Of a stretch of 64,000 nt of DNA, positions 33,802-41,493 are shown in pieces. Origin of the DNA: an uncultured Lachnospiraceae bacterium (GTDB taxonomy: Bacteria > Bacillota > Clostridia > Lachnospirales > Lachnospiraceae); contig CANCYR010000014.1 in assembly GCA_947382355.1 (NCBI GenBank), positions 1-64,000 of the forward strand, given 5' to 3'. Position 1 is the first letter of the stretch. Every line of letters begins with the position of its first letter. Position numbers and translations under genes: made by a program. Under the pieces are notes generated by a model. It ran no database searches. It was not told the origin of the DNA and saw only the letters and a list, made by a program, of their open reading frames with translations.

Positions 33802-35178
33802 ATGAAACCAAGCAAAGCAGACAATAACAGCATTTTAGTAAAAATACAGCATAATATCACATATGGAAGGATGATTGTCATTGGATATCTTTTGGTAATC
33901 ATAGTGGGAGCATTGTTGCTAATGCTTCCCTTGGCAACGAAAGCTGGCAATGAAACCGGCTTTCTTACTGCCCTTTTCACATCGGTAAGCGCCACATGCG
34001 TGACAGGACTGGTAGTAGTGGATACAAGCCTTCACTGGACTTTATTTGGGAAACTGGTCATTCTTCTTTTGATCCAGATAGGCGGACTTGGCTTTATCAC
34101 TATGGGAGTGCTGACGGCGCTTCTTCTTAAGAAGAAAATCAATCTTACTACCAGAGGACTTTTAAAGGAAAGCATAAACGTGAATCAGGTGGGAGGAATC
34201 GTGAAGCTTGTAAGGACAATCTGTATCGGCACGGCTTTCATAGAAGGGAGCGGCGCTTTTTTGCTGTTGTTCCGTTTTATACCGGAATATGGTTTTTTCA
34301 AGGGAGTTTTTTTTAGTATATTTCATTCGATATCAGCTTTTTGCAATGCGGGCTTTGACTTAATGGGAGAGATTTATGGGAGCTATTCCTCTTTTATCGC
34401 ATATAAAGGGGATATACTGGTAAATACGGTGCTTATGCTTTTGATTATACTTGGAGGACTCGGATTTTCTGTCTGGAATGAGTGCAAGGATTATAAATTT
34501 CATATTAAAAAATATTCCCTTCATTCCAAAATAGTATTAAGCGCAACGGGCATCTTGCTGTTGGCAGGAGGTTTTCTTTTTTTCCTGTTTGAAAAAGAAA
34601 ATTTAATGGCAGGCATGAGTGCAAAGGATATGTTTCTTACATCCGCATTCAGCTCTGTGACTCCAAGGACAGCGGGCTTTAATACAATAGATACAGCAGG
34701 TCTGTCACAAAGTTCAAAGCTGCTTACCATAGTGCTCATGTTCATTGGCGGAAGTCCCGGCTCTACAGCGGGAGGTATTAAAACCGTGACGCTCGTAGTA
34801 TTACTTTTCCATATGTGGTATAATCTAAAGGGCGAAAGGGACGGCAGAATTTTTGGCAGGAGATTTGAAGAGGAAGCGGTAAAGAAAGCAAGTATTGTTC
34901 TGTTCTTAAGCCTGATTATGGCTACCAGCGCCACCCTTGCCATCTGCTATATACAGCCCCTGCCTTTAGAGGATGTGCTGTTTGAGGTTGTTTCGGCAAT
35001 CAGCACGGTAGGAATGTCAACGGGCATTACAAGAGATTTGACCGTGGTTTCCAGAATTATTATCATTGTACTTATGTACTGCGGAAGAATCGGAAGCATG
35101 TCATTTGTCCTGTTTTTTATGGAAAAAAAGAAGACGGCCAATATTCAGGTGCCTGCCGAGCAGGTTATGATTGGATAA
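33802..35178 (+). CDS. ktrB: Potassium uptake membrane subunit KtrB/TrkH
   Basis: 458 residues with the four selectivity-filter loops of the TrkH/KtrB family visible in order: 'CVTGL', 'NAGFD', 'TAGFN' and 'GMSTG'. It forms a Na+- or H+-linked K+ channel-like uptake path in the membrane, gated by the RCK protein encoded next. No strong ribosome site, but GGAAAAGGAAAC precedes the ATG. The closeness to ktrA (11 bp) supports a KtrAB pair. Confidence 0.93.
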   Translation: MKPSKADNNSILVKIQHNITYGRMIVIGYLLVIIVGALLLMLPLATKAGNETGFLTALFTSVSATCVTGLVVVDTSLHWTLFGKLVILLLIQIGGLGFITMGVLTALLLKKKINLTTRGLLKESINVNQVGGIVKLVRTICIGTAFIEGSGAFLLLFRFIPEYGFFKGVFFSIFHSISAFCNAGFDLMGEIYGSYSSFIAYKGDILVNTVLMLLIILGGLGFSVWNECKDYKFHIKKYSLHSKIVLSATGILLLAGGFLFFLFEKENLMAGMSAKDMFLTSAFSSVTPRTAGFNTIDTAGLSQSSKLLTIVLMFIGGSPGSTAGGIKTVTLVVLLFHMWYNLKGERDGRIFGRRFEEEAVKKASIVLFLSLIMATSATLAICYIQPLPLEDVLFEVVSAISTVGMSTGITRDLTVVSRIIIIVLMYCGRIGSMSFVLFFMEKKKTANIQVPAEQVMIG

Positions 35179-35189
35179 GGAGAAAAAAG

Positions 35190-35840
35190 ATGAAATCAAT
35201 ATTAGTAATTGGAATGGGAAGATTTGGGCATCATTTATCCCAGAAGCTTTTGGAGCTTGGAAATGAAGTGATGGTAGTGGACAATATGGAGGAAAAGCTT
35301 ACGGATATGCTCCCCTATGTGACCAATGCCAAAATTGCGGATTGTACCGATGTGGACGTGTTAAAAAGCATTGGAATCAGGAACTTCGATATCTGTTTTG
35401 TGTGCATTGGAACCAATTTTCAAAGCAGTCTGGAAATTACCAGTCTGTTAAAGGAAAACGGCGCAAAGCTGGTAATCAGCAAGGCAACCAGGGACATTCA
35501 GGCAAAATTCCTGTTAAGAAACGGAGCGGACCAGGTTATTTATCCTGACCGGGATATGGCGGAAAAGATGGCAGTGCGTTATAGCACCAGCCATATTTTC
35601 GATTATATTGAATTGAATGATGAGTATTCCATATATGAGATACCCACTGCAAAAGACTGGGTAGGAAAGACCATTGGGGAAGTGGATTTCAGGGCAAAAT
35701 TTAAAGTGAGCATTTTAGGCTTTAAGGAGGGGGAAGAAACGAAGCTCCTTCCTATGGCGGACCATGTTTTTTCTAAGGAGGAGCACCTTATGGTGATTGG
35801 AAAGCGGGAAGATGTGGACAGACTGCTTAAAAAATTGTAA
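35190..35840 (+). CDS. ktrA: Potassium uptake regulatory subunit KtrA/TrkA
   Basis: 216 residues: an RCK N-domain with nucleotide motif GMGRFG (8-13) and the acidic end of strand 2 ('MVVDN'), then a TrkA_C domain (about 135-216). A single RCK unit of this length is typical of KtrA, which forms an octameric ring on the cytosolic face of KtrB and opens it on ATP binding. AAGGAGAAAA precedes the start. A bidirectional terminator follows. Confidence 0.93.
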   Translation: MKSILVIGMGRFGHHLSQKLLELGNEVMVVDNMEEKLTDMLPYVTNAKIADCTDVDVLKSIGIRNFDICFVCIGTNFQSSLEITSLLKENGAKLVISKATRDIQAKFLLRNGADQVIYPDRDMAEKMAVRYSTSHIFDYIELNDEYSIYEIPTAKDWVGKTIGEVDFRAKFKVSILGFKEGEETKLLPMADHVFSKEEHLMVIGKREDVDRLLKKL

Positions 35841-35853
35841 GAGGAAAGAAAAA

Positions 35854-35884
35854 AATTGCAGAATATCAGGTTCTGCAATTTTCT
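35854..35884. terminator. Bidirectional terminator between ktrA and sodA
   Basis: AATTGCAGAA (35854-35863) pairs with TTCTGCAATT (35871-35880) and has A-runs on the left and T-rich sequence on the right, so it can stop both convergent transcripts. Confidence 0.85.
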
Positions 35885-35899
35885 TACTTAAGGACATTT

Positions 35900-36520
35900 T
35901 TAACAGCTTTGTAAATATAATTCGCTTACATATGGCCAGTTTACAAGGCTGAACCAGTTTTGTACATATTCGGCCCTGCGGTTCTGGTATTGGAGATAGT
36001 AGGCATGTTCCCATACATCCAGATTCAGAATCGGTTTAATGCCTTTGGCAATAGGGGTGTTCTGATTTGGCAGATTGATAATCTGCAGGGAACCGTTTTT
36101 ACTGATGAGCCATGCGTAGCCGGAGCCGAATTGTCCCATGGCGGCTGCAGTGAATTTCGTAACGAATTCTTCATAGGAGCCGATGTCCCTGTTCATGGCA
36201 GTCAAAAGCTCTCCTTCCGGTTTCAGGTTCTTTTCCGGAGTCATGCAGGCAAAATAAAGATTGTGGTTGTAGACTCCGCCGCCGTTATTCTGCACGCCTG
36301 TCTGAAGAGCCTTTGGAAGACTGTCTAACTGCATTAAAAGGTCTTCTAGAGAAAGGTTCTGCAAATCTGGATATCCGGCAAGGAGATTGTTAAGATTATC
36401 CACATAGGTTTTCAAATGCTTGTCATGGTGAAAGGTTAAAATTTCTTTAGAAAGCTCCGGTGTCAATCCGTCATAAGGATATGGAAGCGGCACCAGAGGA
36501 AATGGATAATGTTGTTTCAT
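35900..36520 (-). CDS. sodA: Superoxide dismutase, Fe/Mn type
   Basis: 206 residues. Metal ligands of the Fe/Mn family are recognisable: the His in 'TFHHDKH', the His in 'GGGVYNHNLYF', and Asp and His in 'LDVWEHAYYLQYQNRRAEYV'. It turns superoxide into oxygen and peroxide in the cytosol. AAAGGAGCACAG lies before the start. Many strict anaerobes in this family lack SOD or use superoxide reductase, so its presence suggests exposure to oxygen. Transcribed toward ktrA, away from the 2Fe-2S protein gene. Confidence 0.95.
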   Translation of the reverse strand: MKQHYPFPLVPLPYPYDGLTPELSKEILTFHHDKHLKTYVDNLNNLLAGYPDLQNLSLEDLLMQLDSLPKALQTGVQNNGGGVYNHNLYFACMTPEKNLKPEGELLTAMNRDIGSYEEFVTKFTAAAMGQFGSGYAWLISKNGSLQIINLPNQNTPIAKGIKPILNLDVWEHAYYLQYQNRRAEYVQNWFSLVNWPYVSELYLQSC

Positions 36521-36562
36521 AAACTGTGCTCCTTTCTATTGCTTTTTTTAGTATATGCAAAA

Positions 36563-36609
36563 ACCCATAAAAAATTATAAAGAAGATGAAAGAAATATTT
36601 TTTATGGGT
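36563..36609. promoter_or_regulatory. 13-bp perfect inverted repeat between sodA and the 2Fe-2S protein gene
   Basis: ACCCATAAAAAAT (36563-36575) and ATTTTTTATGGGT (36597-36609) are perfect inverted copies 21 bp apart in the divergent intergenic region. It could be a shared operator or an attenuating hairpin. It lies about 43 bp upstream of the sodA start and 31 bp upstream of the other start. Confidence 0.5.
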
Positions 36610-36640
36610 ATGGGTTAATTATAAAAAAAATGGGGGAAAA

Positions 36641-38218
36641 ATGAAAGAAACAGAAAAAATTCAGGTAGCGGTGCTTGATGGGGGAAGCAAAAAAGTATAT
36701 TGGCACTTGAAGGGGAAAAGCATTTTGGAATTATTGGGCGAAGAGGAGGAAATTCTTTTCTCCAATTGCGGCGGAAAAGGTCTGTGTGGCAATTGCCGGG
36801 TGCGATTTTTAAAAGGAGCAGTGCTGCCGGGACCGGGTGACAGGGCAGTCTTTACCCCGGAGGAACTGCGAAAGGGATTTCGCCTTGCCTGCCTTTCTAA
36901 GCCGATTAGGGATTGTGAAATAGAGCTTTATTTTCAAAAGGAAAAAAAGATAAGTGTTGTGACAGAAGCGTCATCAAAAAAAGGACATAAGCAGAATCGG
37001 GAAGGATTTGAAAATAACAAGGAAGAAACAATAATTGCAATAGATTTGGGAACCACAACAATTGCCATGGAATTAAGAGGGATAACGACCCTAAAGAGCT
37101 ATGATACTTTTTGTTTTATTAATCCCCAGAGAAGATATGGCGCTGATGTCATATCCAGAATCCAGGCTTCCAATCATAGTCGGGAAGAAAAAGAGAATTT
37201 AGAAAGGATTGTGCGGACTGTTTTAGAAAAGGGTATGCTCCAGTTTTCCAAGACGGTGGAGAAAATGAAATTATGTAAGCCTAAGGCTGCATATCTTTCA
37301 GGAAATACGGTTATGGGACAGTTGTTTATGGGGCATTCCGTTGAAAAGCTTGGAAGCTATCCTTTTTTGCCTGAAAACATAAGCAGGCAGGAAACAAGTC
37401 TTTTAGGAATAAAGACCATTGTTATGCCGGGGATTTCCGCATTTGTAGGAGGTGATGTTGCTTCGGGGTTATATTATGTCCGGAAGCAGGGAGGTTTTGT
37501 GGGGGAAAAGGCCTCACTTTTTATTGACCTTGGAACCAATGGGGAAATGGCAATAGGCAACGGCAAAAGCATACTGGTGACGGCAACGGCAGCAGGACCC
37601 GCTTTTGAAGGGGGAAGCGGGGAGACGATTATGGGAGCCGATTTGATAGCATGTCTGGCAAAGTTAAGGGAACAGGGGCTTTTGGATGAGACGGGACTTT
37701 TAAAGGAACCATGGTTTGAAACAGGAGTGCGTCTTGGAGAGGCGGTGCTGAACGGAAAGGATGTGCGGGCACTGCAGATGGCAAAGGCGGCAGTGTTTGC
37801 AGGAATCTGCATTTTGATTGACCGATATGGACTGGAGATAGAGGATATTGACCGGGTATATCTGGCAGGGGGCTTTGGGTATTTCCTGAATGTGAAAAGT
37901 GCGGCAATTATCGGGCTGATACCCATAGAGCTTTCCGAAAAGGTGACTGCTGTCGGCAATACATCCCTGGCAGGGGCATTTCTTTATGGGAAGGACTGCA
38001 TTGCTCATGAAAAGGAAGGAAAAGAGGAGCAGGATTTTGCCGGAATGGAAGGAAAAAATCGGCTGGATGGGCTGGATGAGCTCATTGAAACATGCAGGAC
38101 TTTGAATCTGGCAGAAGAAGAGCAGTTTCAGACACTTTATATAAAGGCAATGGCATTAAAGCCATTGAGCTGTCGGGAAATAAAAAAAGAACTGGAGCAG
38201 GAAAGAGAAGGAAAATGA
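36641..38218 (+). CDS. Ferredoxin-ASKHA protein (DUF4445, RACo-like reductive activator)
   Basis: 525 residues. N-terminal 2Fe-2S ferredoxin domain with C43, C49, C52 and C84 ('SNCGGKGLCGNC' and 'LACLS'). From about 125 an actin-like ATPase follows ('IIAIDLGTTTIAMEL', 'INPQRRYGADVISRI', 'LFIDLGTNGEMAIG', 'YLAGGFGYF'). This arrangement matches DUF4445 reductive activators such as RACo and RamA, which use ATP to push an electron onto an inactive Co(II) corrinoid protein. No corrinoid methyltransferase is adjacent; the corrinoid genes at the window's left end are 36 kb away. The start follows GGGGGAAAA. It is coupled by ATGA overlap to a beta-lactamase-fold gene. Confidence 0.85.
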   Translation: MKETEKIQVAVLDGGSKKVYWHLKGKSILELLGEEEEILFSNCGGKGLCGNCRVRFLKGAVLPGPGDRAVFTPEELRKGFRLACLSKPIRDCEIELYFQKEKKISVVTEASSKKGHKQNREGFENNKEETIIAIDLGTTTIAMELRGITTLKSYDTFCFINPQRRYGADVISRIQASNHSREEKENLERIVRTVLEKGMLQFSKTVEKMKLCKPKAAYLSGNTVMGQLFMGHSVEKLGSYPFLPENISRQETSLLGIKTIVMPGISAFVGGDVASGLYYVRKQGGFVGEKASLFIDLGTNGEMAIGNGKSILVTATAAGPAFEGGSGETIMGADLIACLAKLREQGLLDETGLLKEPWFETGVRLGEAVLNGKDVRALQMAKAAVFAGICILIDRYGLEIEDIDRVYLAGGFGYFLNVKSAAIIGLIPIELSEKVTAVGNTSLAGAFLYGKDCIAHEKEGKEEQDFAGMEGKNRLDGLDELIETCRTLNLAEEEQFQTLYIKAMALKPLSCREIKKELEQEREGK

Positions 38219-38934
38219 AGGTAACATATTTATATCACAGCGGATTTTTGGTGGAATTAGAAAAGCATATTTTACTGTTTGACTACTTTAAAGGAGAACT
38301 GCCGGAATTTTCAAAAGAAAAGGAAATTTATGTATTTGCCAGCCATAAGCATCAGGACCATTTTGACTTTTCCGTTTTTGAGCTTTTCTGCAAATATGAA
38401 AATATTCATTATATTTTAGGAAGCGATATACGCCTTAGCGACAAATATCTGGAGCGAAAGGGTGTTTCCGTAAAAGTAAAGGAAAAGCTTATCCATATGG
38501 GAGCGGACAAGAGCCTGAAGCTTCCGGATATAGAGATAAAGACTTTAAGGTCCACGGATGCGGGAGTGGCTTTTTGCGTTTTGTGTGAGGGGAAGTCCCT
38601 TTACCATGCAGGGGATTTAAATAACTGGCATTGGGAAGGAGAAACGGAAGAATATAACAGCAGGATGAAAGCCGCCTATGAAAAAGAAATTGACAAAATT
38701 GCCGGGATTCATTTCCATGCAGCTTTTGTACCCTTAGACCCGAGACTGGAAAAAGCCTGTGGCTATGGCATGGATTATTTCCTTGCCCGTGCGGGCAGTG
38801 AGTGCGACTATGTATTTCCCATGCATATGTGGGAAAAGTATGAATATATCCATGTTTATCTGGAAACAGAAACGGGAAGAAGGTTTGCTGATAAAATCAT
38901 GGATATCGGGGGAAAACGAGAATTTATTATTTAA
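38215..38934 (+). CDS. Metallo-beta-lactamase-fold hydrolase
   Basis: 239 residues from ATG 38215, whose bases overlap the previous TGA. The metal motif is 'SHKHQDHFD' (HxHxDH), with later ligands probably 'YHAGDLNNWHW' (Asp) and the His in 'PMHMW'. The short, cap-free form resembles the YycJ/UlaG-like hydrolases of unknown substrate. Coupling to the ferredoxin-ASKHA gene suggests a shared task, but this is not known for the family. Confidence 0.85.
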   Translation: MKVTYLYHSGFLVELEKHILLFDYFKGELPEFSKEKEIYVFASHKHQDHFDFSVFELFCKYENIHYILGSDIRLSDKYLERKGVSVKVKEKLIHMGADKSLKLPDIEIKTLRSTDAGVAFCVLCEGKSLYHAGDLNNWHWEGETEEYNSRMKAAYEKEIDKIAGIHFHAAFVPLDPRLEKACGYGMDYFLARAGSECDYVFPMHMWEKYEYIHVYLETETGRRFADKIMDIGGKREFII

Positions 38935-38960
38935 AAAATATTTTCTGTTGTTTTTTCGTC

Positions 38961-38990
38961 TGCATAATTTCAGGAAAAATCCTCATACTA
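38961..38990 (+). promoter_or_regulatory. Sigma-G-type (forespore) promoter
   Basis: TGCATA (38961-38966), 17 bp, CATACTA (38984-38990), a full match to the known SigG consensus. It stands about 30 bp before the first of two coat-like genes, which indicates expression in the forespore and therefore a spore-forming organism. Confidence 0.75.
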
Positions 38991-39020
38991 ACATTGTAAA
39001 AAAACGTAGGAGGTGCCAGA

Positions 39021-39206
39021 ATGGCTAATATTTCTGAATTGGAACTTCAAAATCTCCGTCATTTAATCGGCGGCTATGATACTACCAGCTGCAAAATGGA
39101 AGAGTATGCAAAATGCTGTCAGGACGGACAAATCAAACAATTTTTTGAAAAAGGTGCTCAGACTGCAAAGCAGAATAAGCAGGCACTTATGAAATTTTTG
39201 CAGTAG
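39021..39206 (+). CDS. Small CotF-like spore protein
   Basis: 61 residues, helical, with two cysteines close together ('SCKMEEYAKCC'). AGGAGGTGCC upstream is a strong ribosome site. The 'LGGYDTTSCKMEEYA' type of sequence and the partner gene 15 bp downstream are usual for the short CotF-related coat proteins of Clostridia. Expression from the SigG-type promoter upstream supports a spore role; the exact location in the spore is not shown. Confidence 0.7.
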   Translation: MANISELELQNLRHLIGGYDTTSCKMEEYAKCCQDGQIKQFFEKGAQTAKQNKQALMKFLQ

Positions 39207-39221
39207 GAGGGAGGAAGAACA

Positions 39222-39482
39222 ATGCAAATGCAGGAAAAAACAATGGTAGCTGATACTTTAACAGGAATCAACGGAGAACTTGTACGTTTTGCGGAGATGA
39301 TTCCACAGACTGAAAACAAGGAATTAAAGGATACACTGAAACAGTTCCGTACTGCATGTGAATCCTCTCAGGAGCAGCTTTATCAAATGGCAAGGGAAAA
39401 ATCCTATTATGTGCCTGCAGCTAAAGCTACTCAGGAAGAAATCAGTCATGTAAAATCCTTATTTACTCAGAGTACACTGTAA
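39222..39482 (+). CDS. CotF-family spore coat protein
   Basis: 86 residues, all helical, no cysteine-rich region apart from one Cys. 'EKTMVADTLTGINGELVRFA' and a C-terminal 'ARKSYYVPAAKATQEEI'-like segment match CotF-type coat proteins. GGAGGGAGGAAG precedes the ATG. Same transcript as the gene before it. Confidence 0.75.
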   Translation: MQMQEKTMVADTLTGINGELVRFAEMIPQTENKELKDTLKQFRTACESSQEQLYQMAREKSYYVPAAKATQEEISHVKSLFTQSTL

Positions 39483-39485
39483 GTC

Positions 39486-39603
39486 AAAAACCCCGCCACA
39501 AGCAGCGGGGCATCAAACTTGAAACGCCCCAAGGGGCAGTGTATTTGACCCTTGCGGCAGTCGCCAAATGCTTGCGCGCAATCACTTGGCTCGTTGCTCG
39601 CAG
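39486..39603 (-). repeat. Structured intergenic element, possible minus-strand small RNA
   Basis: Read on the minus strand, GCGGGG... the hairpin CCCCGC (39491-39496)/GCGGGG (39505-39510) is followed by TTTTTG, a good terminator. A second hairpin GCCCC-TT-GGGGC lies at 39526-39537, and the 39545-39603 part is rich in short GC palindromes. No minus-strand gene lies to the right, so the element may be a transcribed RNA or a dispersed palindromic repeat of this family of bacteria. Confidence 0.4.
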
Positions 39604-39621
39604 GAATAAAAGAAAAAATGG

Positions 39622-39662
39622 ACTGCATGAAGCCTTGATGGTACATGCAGTTTATTTTTTTA
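39622..39662 (+). terminator. Terminator after the coat genes
   Basis: ACTGCATG (39622-39629) pairs with CATGCAGT (39644-39651), followed by TTATTTTTTT. The rest of the gap up to 39891 has a TATAAT at 39749-39754 that may serve the next gene, without a good -35. Confidence 0.75.
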
Positions 39663-39891
39663 TAAAAAACCATTGGAATATATTATCTTAATATGATACT
39701 ATTTTGATGATTGGGAGGCATGATATTTTCTGAATAAGGAAAACTTTGTATAATATGTCTGAATATTTTATACAGTATAAAGCATGGCTATTGTAAAAAT
39801 GTGCTTATATTCTAGTAAAAGCTGCATTAGTAAAAGCCGCAGGGTGTGGTCTGCTCATTACATTAGCTGTTATGCATGGAAGGAAAAGAAT

Positions 39892-40509
39892 ATGGATAAG
39901 AAATGGAAGCGAATCATTATGACGGTAATCGGTATTGTATTTACGGGCGTTGCCGTGGGAATTTTGAAAAAGGCGGCTCTTGGAACAGACCCCTTTACTG
40001 CTTTTGTAACAGGCTGTGCCAATGCTGTCCATTCTACGTATGGAGTCATGTATCCTATCGTAATCGGCATTTTATTAGTAGCCGTATTTTTTATAGACAA
40101 GCATTATATTGGTATCGGAACTATTTTAAACCTGTTTATTATCGGTATAGTGGCAGATTATTCTTTAAGGCTTTTAGATTTTCTTTATGAGGCGGATACA
40201 TTGTTGATTCGGGGAATCACGCTGATTGTTGCCATATTTGTGCTGTGCTTTGCTTCTTCCCTGTATATTGCAGCGGACTTAGGGGTGTCCTCCTATGATG
40301 CGGTTGCCCTGATTATGGCGGATAAGAAGGTGGCACAGTACCGCTTCTGCCGTATTATTACAGATGTCATATGCGTTATCATCGGCTATTTGCTGCATGC
40401 TACAGACTGTGTAGGAATCGGGACGATTATCACAGCCTTTGGAATGGGGCCTATTGTACAGTTTTTTATCAAGCATGCAGCCGGAAAGATTCTTTCTGAA
40501 AGGAGGTAG
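39892..40509 (+). CDS. YitT/YczE-family membrane protein
   Basis: 205 residues from the ATG at 39892 (GGAAGGAAAAG upstream). Five or six membrane helices; family features 'GVAVGILKKAALGTDPF' and 'YIAADLGVSSYDAVALIMA' are a repeated small-residue motif typical of YczE. In Bacilli YczE influences surfactin-type secondary metabolite production; a transport role is unproven. The gene ends 6 bp before a small gene and is not linked to the coat genes because a terminator intervenes. Confidence 0.85.
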   Translation: MDKKWKRIIMTVIGIVFTGVAVGILKKAALGTDPFTAFVTGCANAVHSTYGVMYPIVIGILLVAVFFIDKHYIGIGTILNLFIIGIVADYSLRLLDFLYEADTLLIRGITLIVAIFVLCFASSLYIAADLGVSSYDAVALIMADKKVAQYRFCRIITDVICVIIGYLLHATDCVGIGTIITAFGMGPIVQFFIKHAAGKILSERR

Positions 40510-40515
40510 GAAAGC

Positions 40516-40704
40516 ATGACAGCAGAAGAATGGATTAAAAATACAAAGCAGAAGGCATATAATGAAGGCTGTTTGAGGGGACTGTCTCTGGCAATCCGTA
40601 TGCTGAATGACCAAAAGACCATGGAAGACCTGGAATATGCAAGGAAGGATGAATTCTATTTCAGGGCTATGATGGCAGATTATTTTCCGGAAGATTATGA
40701 ATGA
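40516..40704 (+). CDS. Small hypothetical protein
   Basis: 62 residues, acidic and helical ('TAEEWIKNTKQKAYNEG', C-terminal 'MMADYFPEDYE'). AGGAGG stands 10 bp before the ATG, and it directly follows the YczE-like gene, which supports expression. Family not recognised. Confidence 0.65.
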   Translation: MTAEEWIKNTKQKAYNEGCLRGLSLAIRMLNDQKTMEDLEYARKDEFYFRAMMADYFPEDYE

Positions 40705-40723
40705 TAAGGAAAATAAAGGGTTG

Positions 40724-41299
40724 TCATCCCTTTGTGGAAAAGCCATACAGCAGGGATTTGGGAAGCTGTGTGGAAAAGATATCTTCCAATAGGGCAAAGT
40801 CAAAGGAGCGCAGAGTCCCTACATAACCATTGATTAAAAAGGTCACGTTGATACGGTGATTCATTACTTCCCGTTCTGTGGCAGCAGGATAAGAGCTTTG
40901 ATATTTTCCTACGATTACATCTATTATGGAGGTCTCCAAATCCTGCAGGAGTGAACCAAAGCTGTTTGACTTAATAAAAGGCAGATATATGCCGTCAAAG
41001 GAAAGATAGGCCTTCATAATCTGCCCCCAGATTTCACCGGAACGCTCTAATAAATCCCGATATTCATATTTGGATATGATAGAGCAGATATGGTCGGTAA
41101 GCTTTTTTTGAAATTCTTCAGCACAATGATGGATATCATGGTAGTGCAGGTAGAAGGTGCTCTTGTGAATATCTGCCATCTGACATAGTTCTGTTACCGT
41201 AATGGAATTTAACGGCTTTTCTGAAGCCAATGCGGAGAGCGCTTTAAATATTGCATTTTCCGTTCGTTTTATTCTTCGGTCTGTTTTCTTTGTGTCCAT
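40724..41299 (-). CDS. TetR/AcrR-family transcriptional regulator
   Basis: 191 residues from the ATG at 41299 (AGGGGAA upstream); a longer frame to 41371 is not supported. The HTH is in 'LNSITVTELCQMADIHKSTF' (about 29-48) with the usual following 'YLHYHDIHHCAEEF'. The C-terminal 140 residues form the ligand domain with the 'YVGTLRSFDFALLEDIFSTQ' end seen in TetR_C_7/DhaS-type regulators. It lies divergent from glgB, and two palindromes between them are candidate operators. Confidence 0.88.
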   Translation of the reverse strand: MDTKKTDRRIKRTENAIFKALSALASEKPLNSITVTELCQMADIHKSTFYLHYHDIHHCAEEFQKKLTDHICSIISKYEYRDLLERSGEIWGQIMKAYLSFDGIYLPFIKSNSFGSLLQDLETSIIDVIVGKYQSSYPAATEREVMNHRINVTFLINGYVGTLRSFDFALLEDIFSTQLPKSLLYGFSTKG

Positions 41300-41366
41300 A
41301 AAATTCCCCTTTTGAAAATAAGTGTATGAATATTTCCATTGTTTTCGTATCTCTTTCAAGATATTT

Positions 41367-41468
41367 GACAATATTATATCATGTGACGGTTACTAGTCAA
41401 ATGTTTCCTTTTTGTCGGTTGCAAATTTGGGTTATCCATATTAACATGATAATAGACGGTTGTCTATT
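41367..41468. promoter_or_regulatory. glgB promoter and candidate TetR operators
   Basis: glgB promoter: TTGCAA (41419-41424), 17 bp, TAACAT (41442-41447). The palindrome AATAGAC-GGTT-GTCTATT (41451-41457/41462-41468) covers the expected transcription start. A second spaced palindrome TTTGAC/GTCAAA lies near 41366-41403. Either could bind the divergently encoded TetR-type protein. Confidence 0.5.
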
Positions 41469-41493
41469 AAAATGGATAAAGGAGAGGGACAGC

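Noticed and set aside
39467-39673. A 68-residue minus-strand protein
   Set aside because: It has no ribosome site and lies over hairpins and terminators; the region is better seen as a structured element.
41326-41493. N-terminal extension of GlgB and of the TetR protein across the intergenic region
   Set aside because: The stretch holds a promoter and palindromes, and both shorter starts have good ribosome sites.
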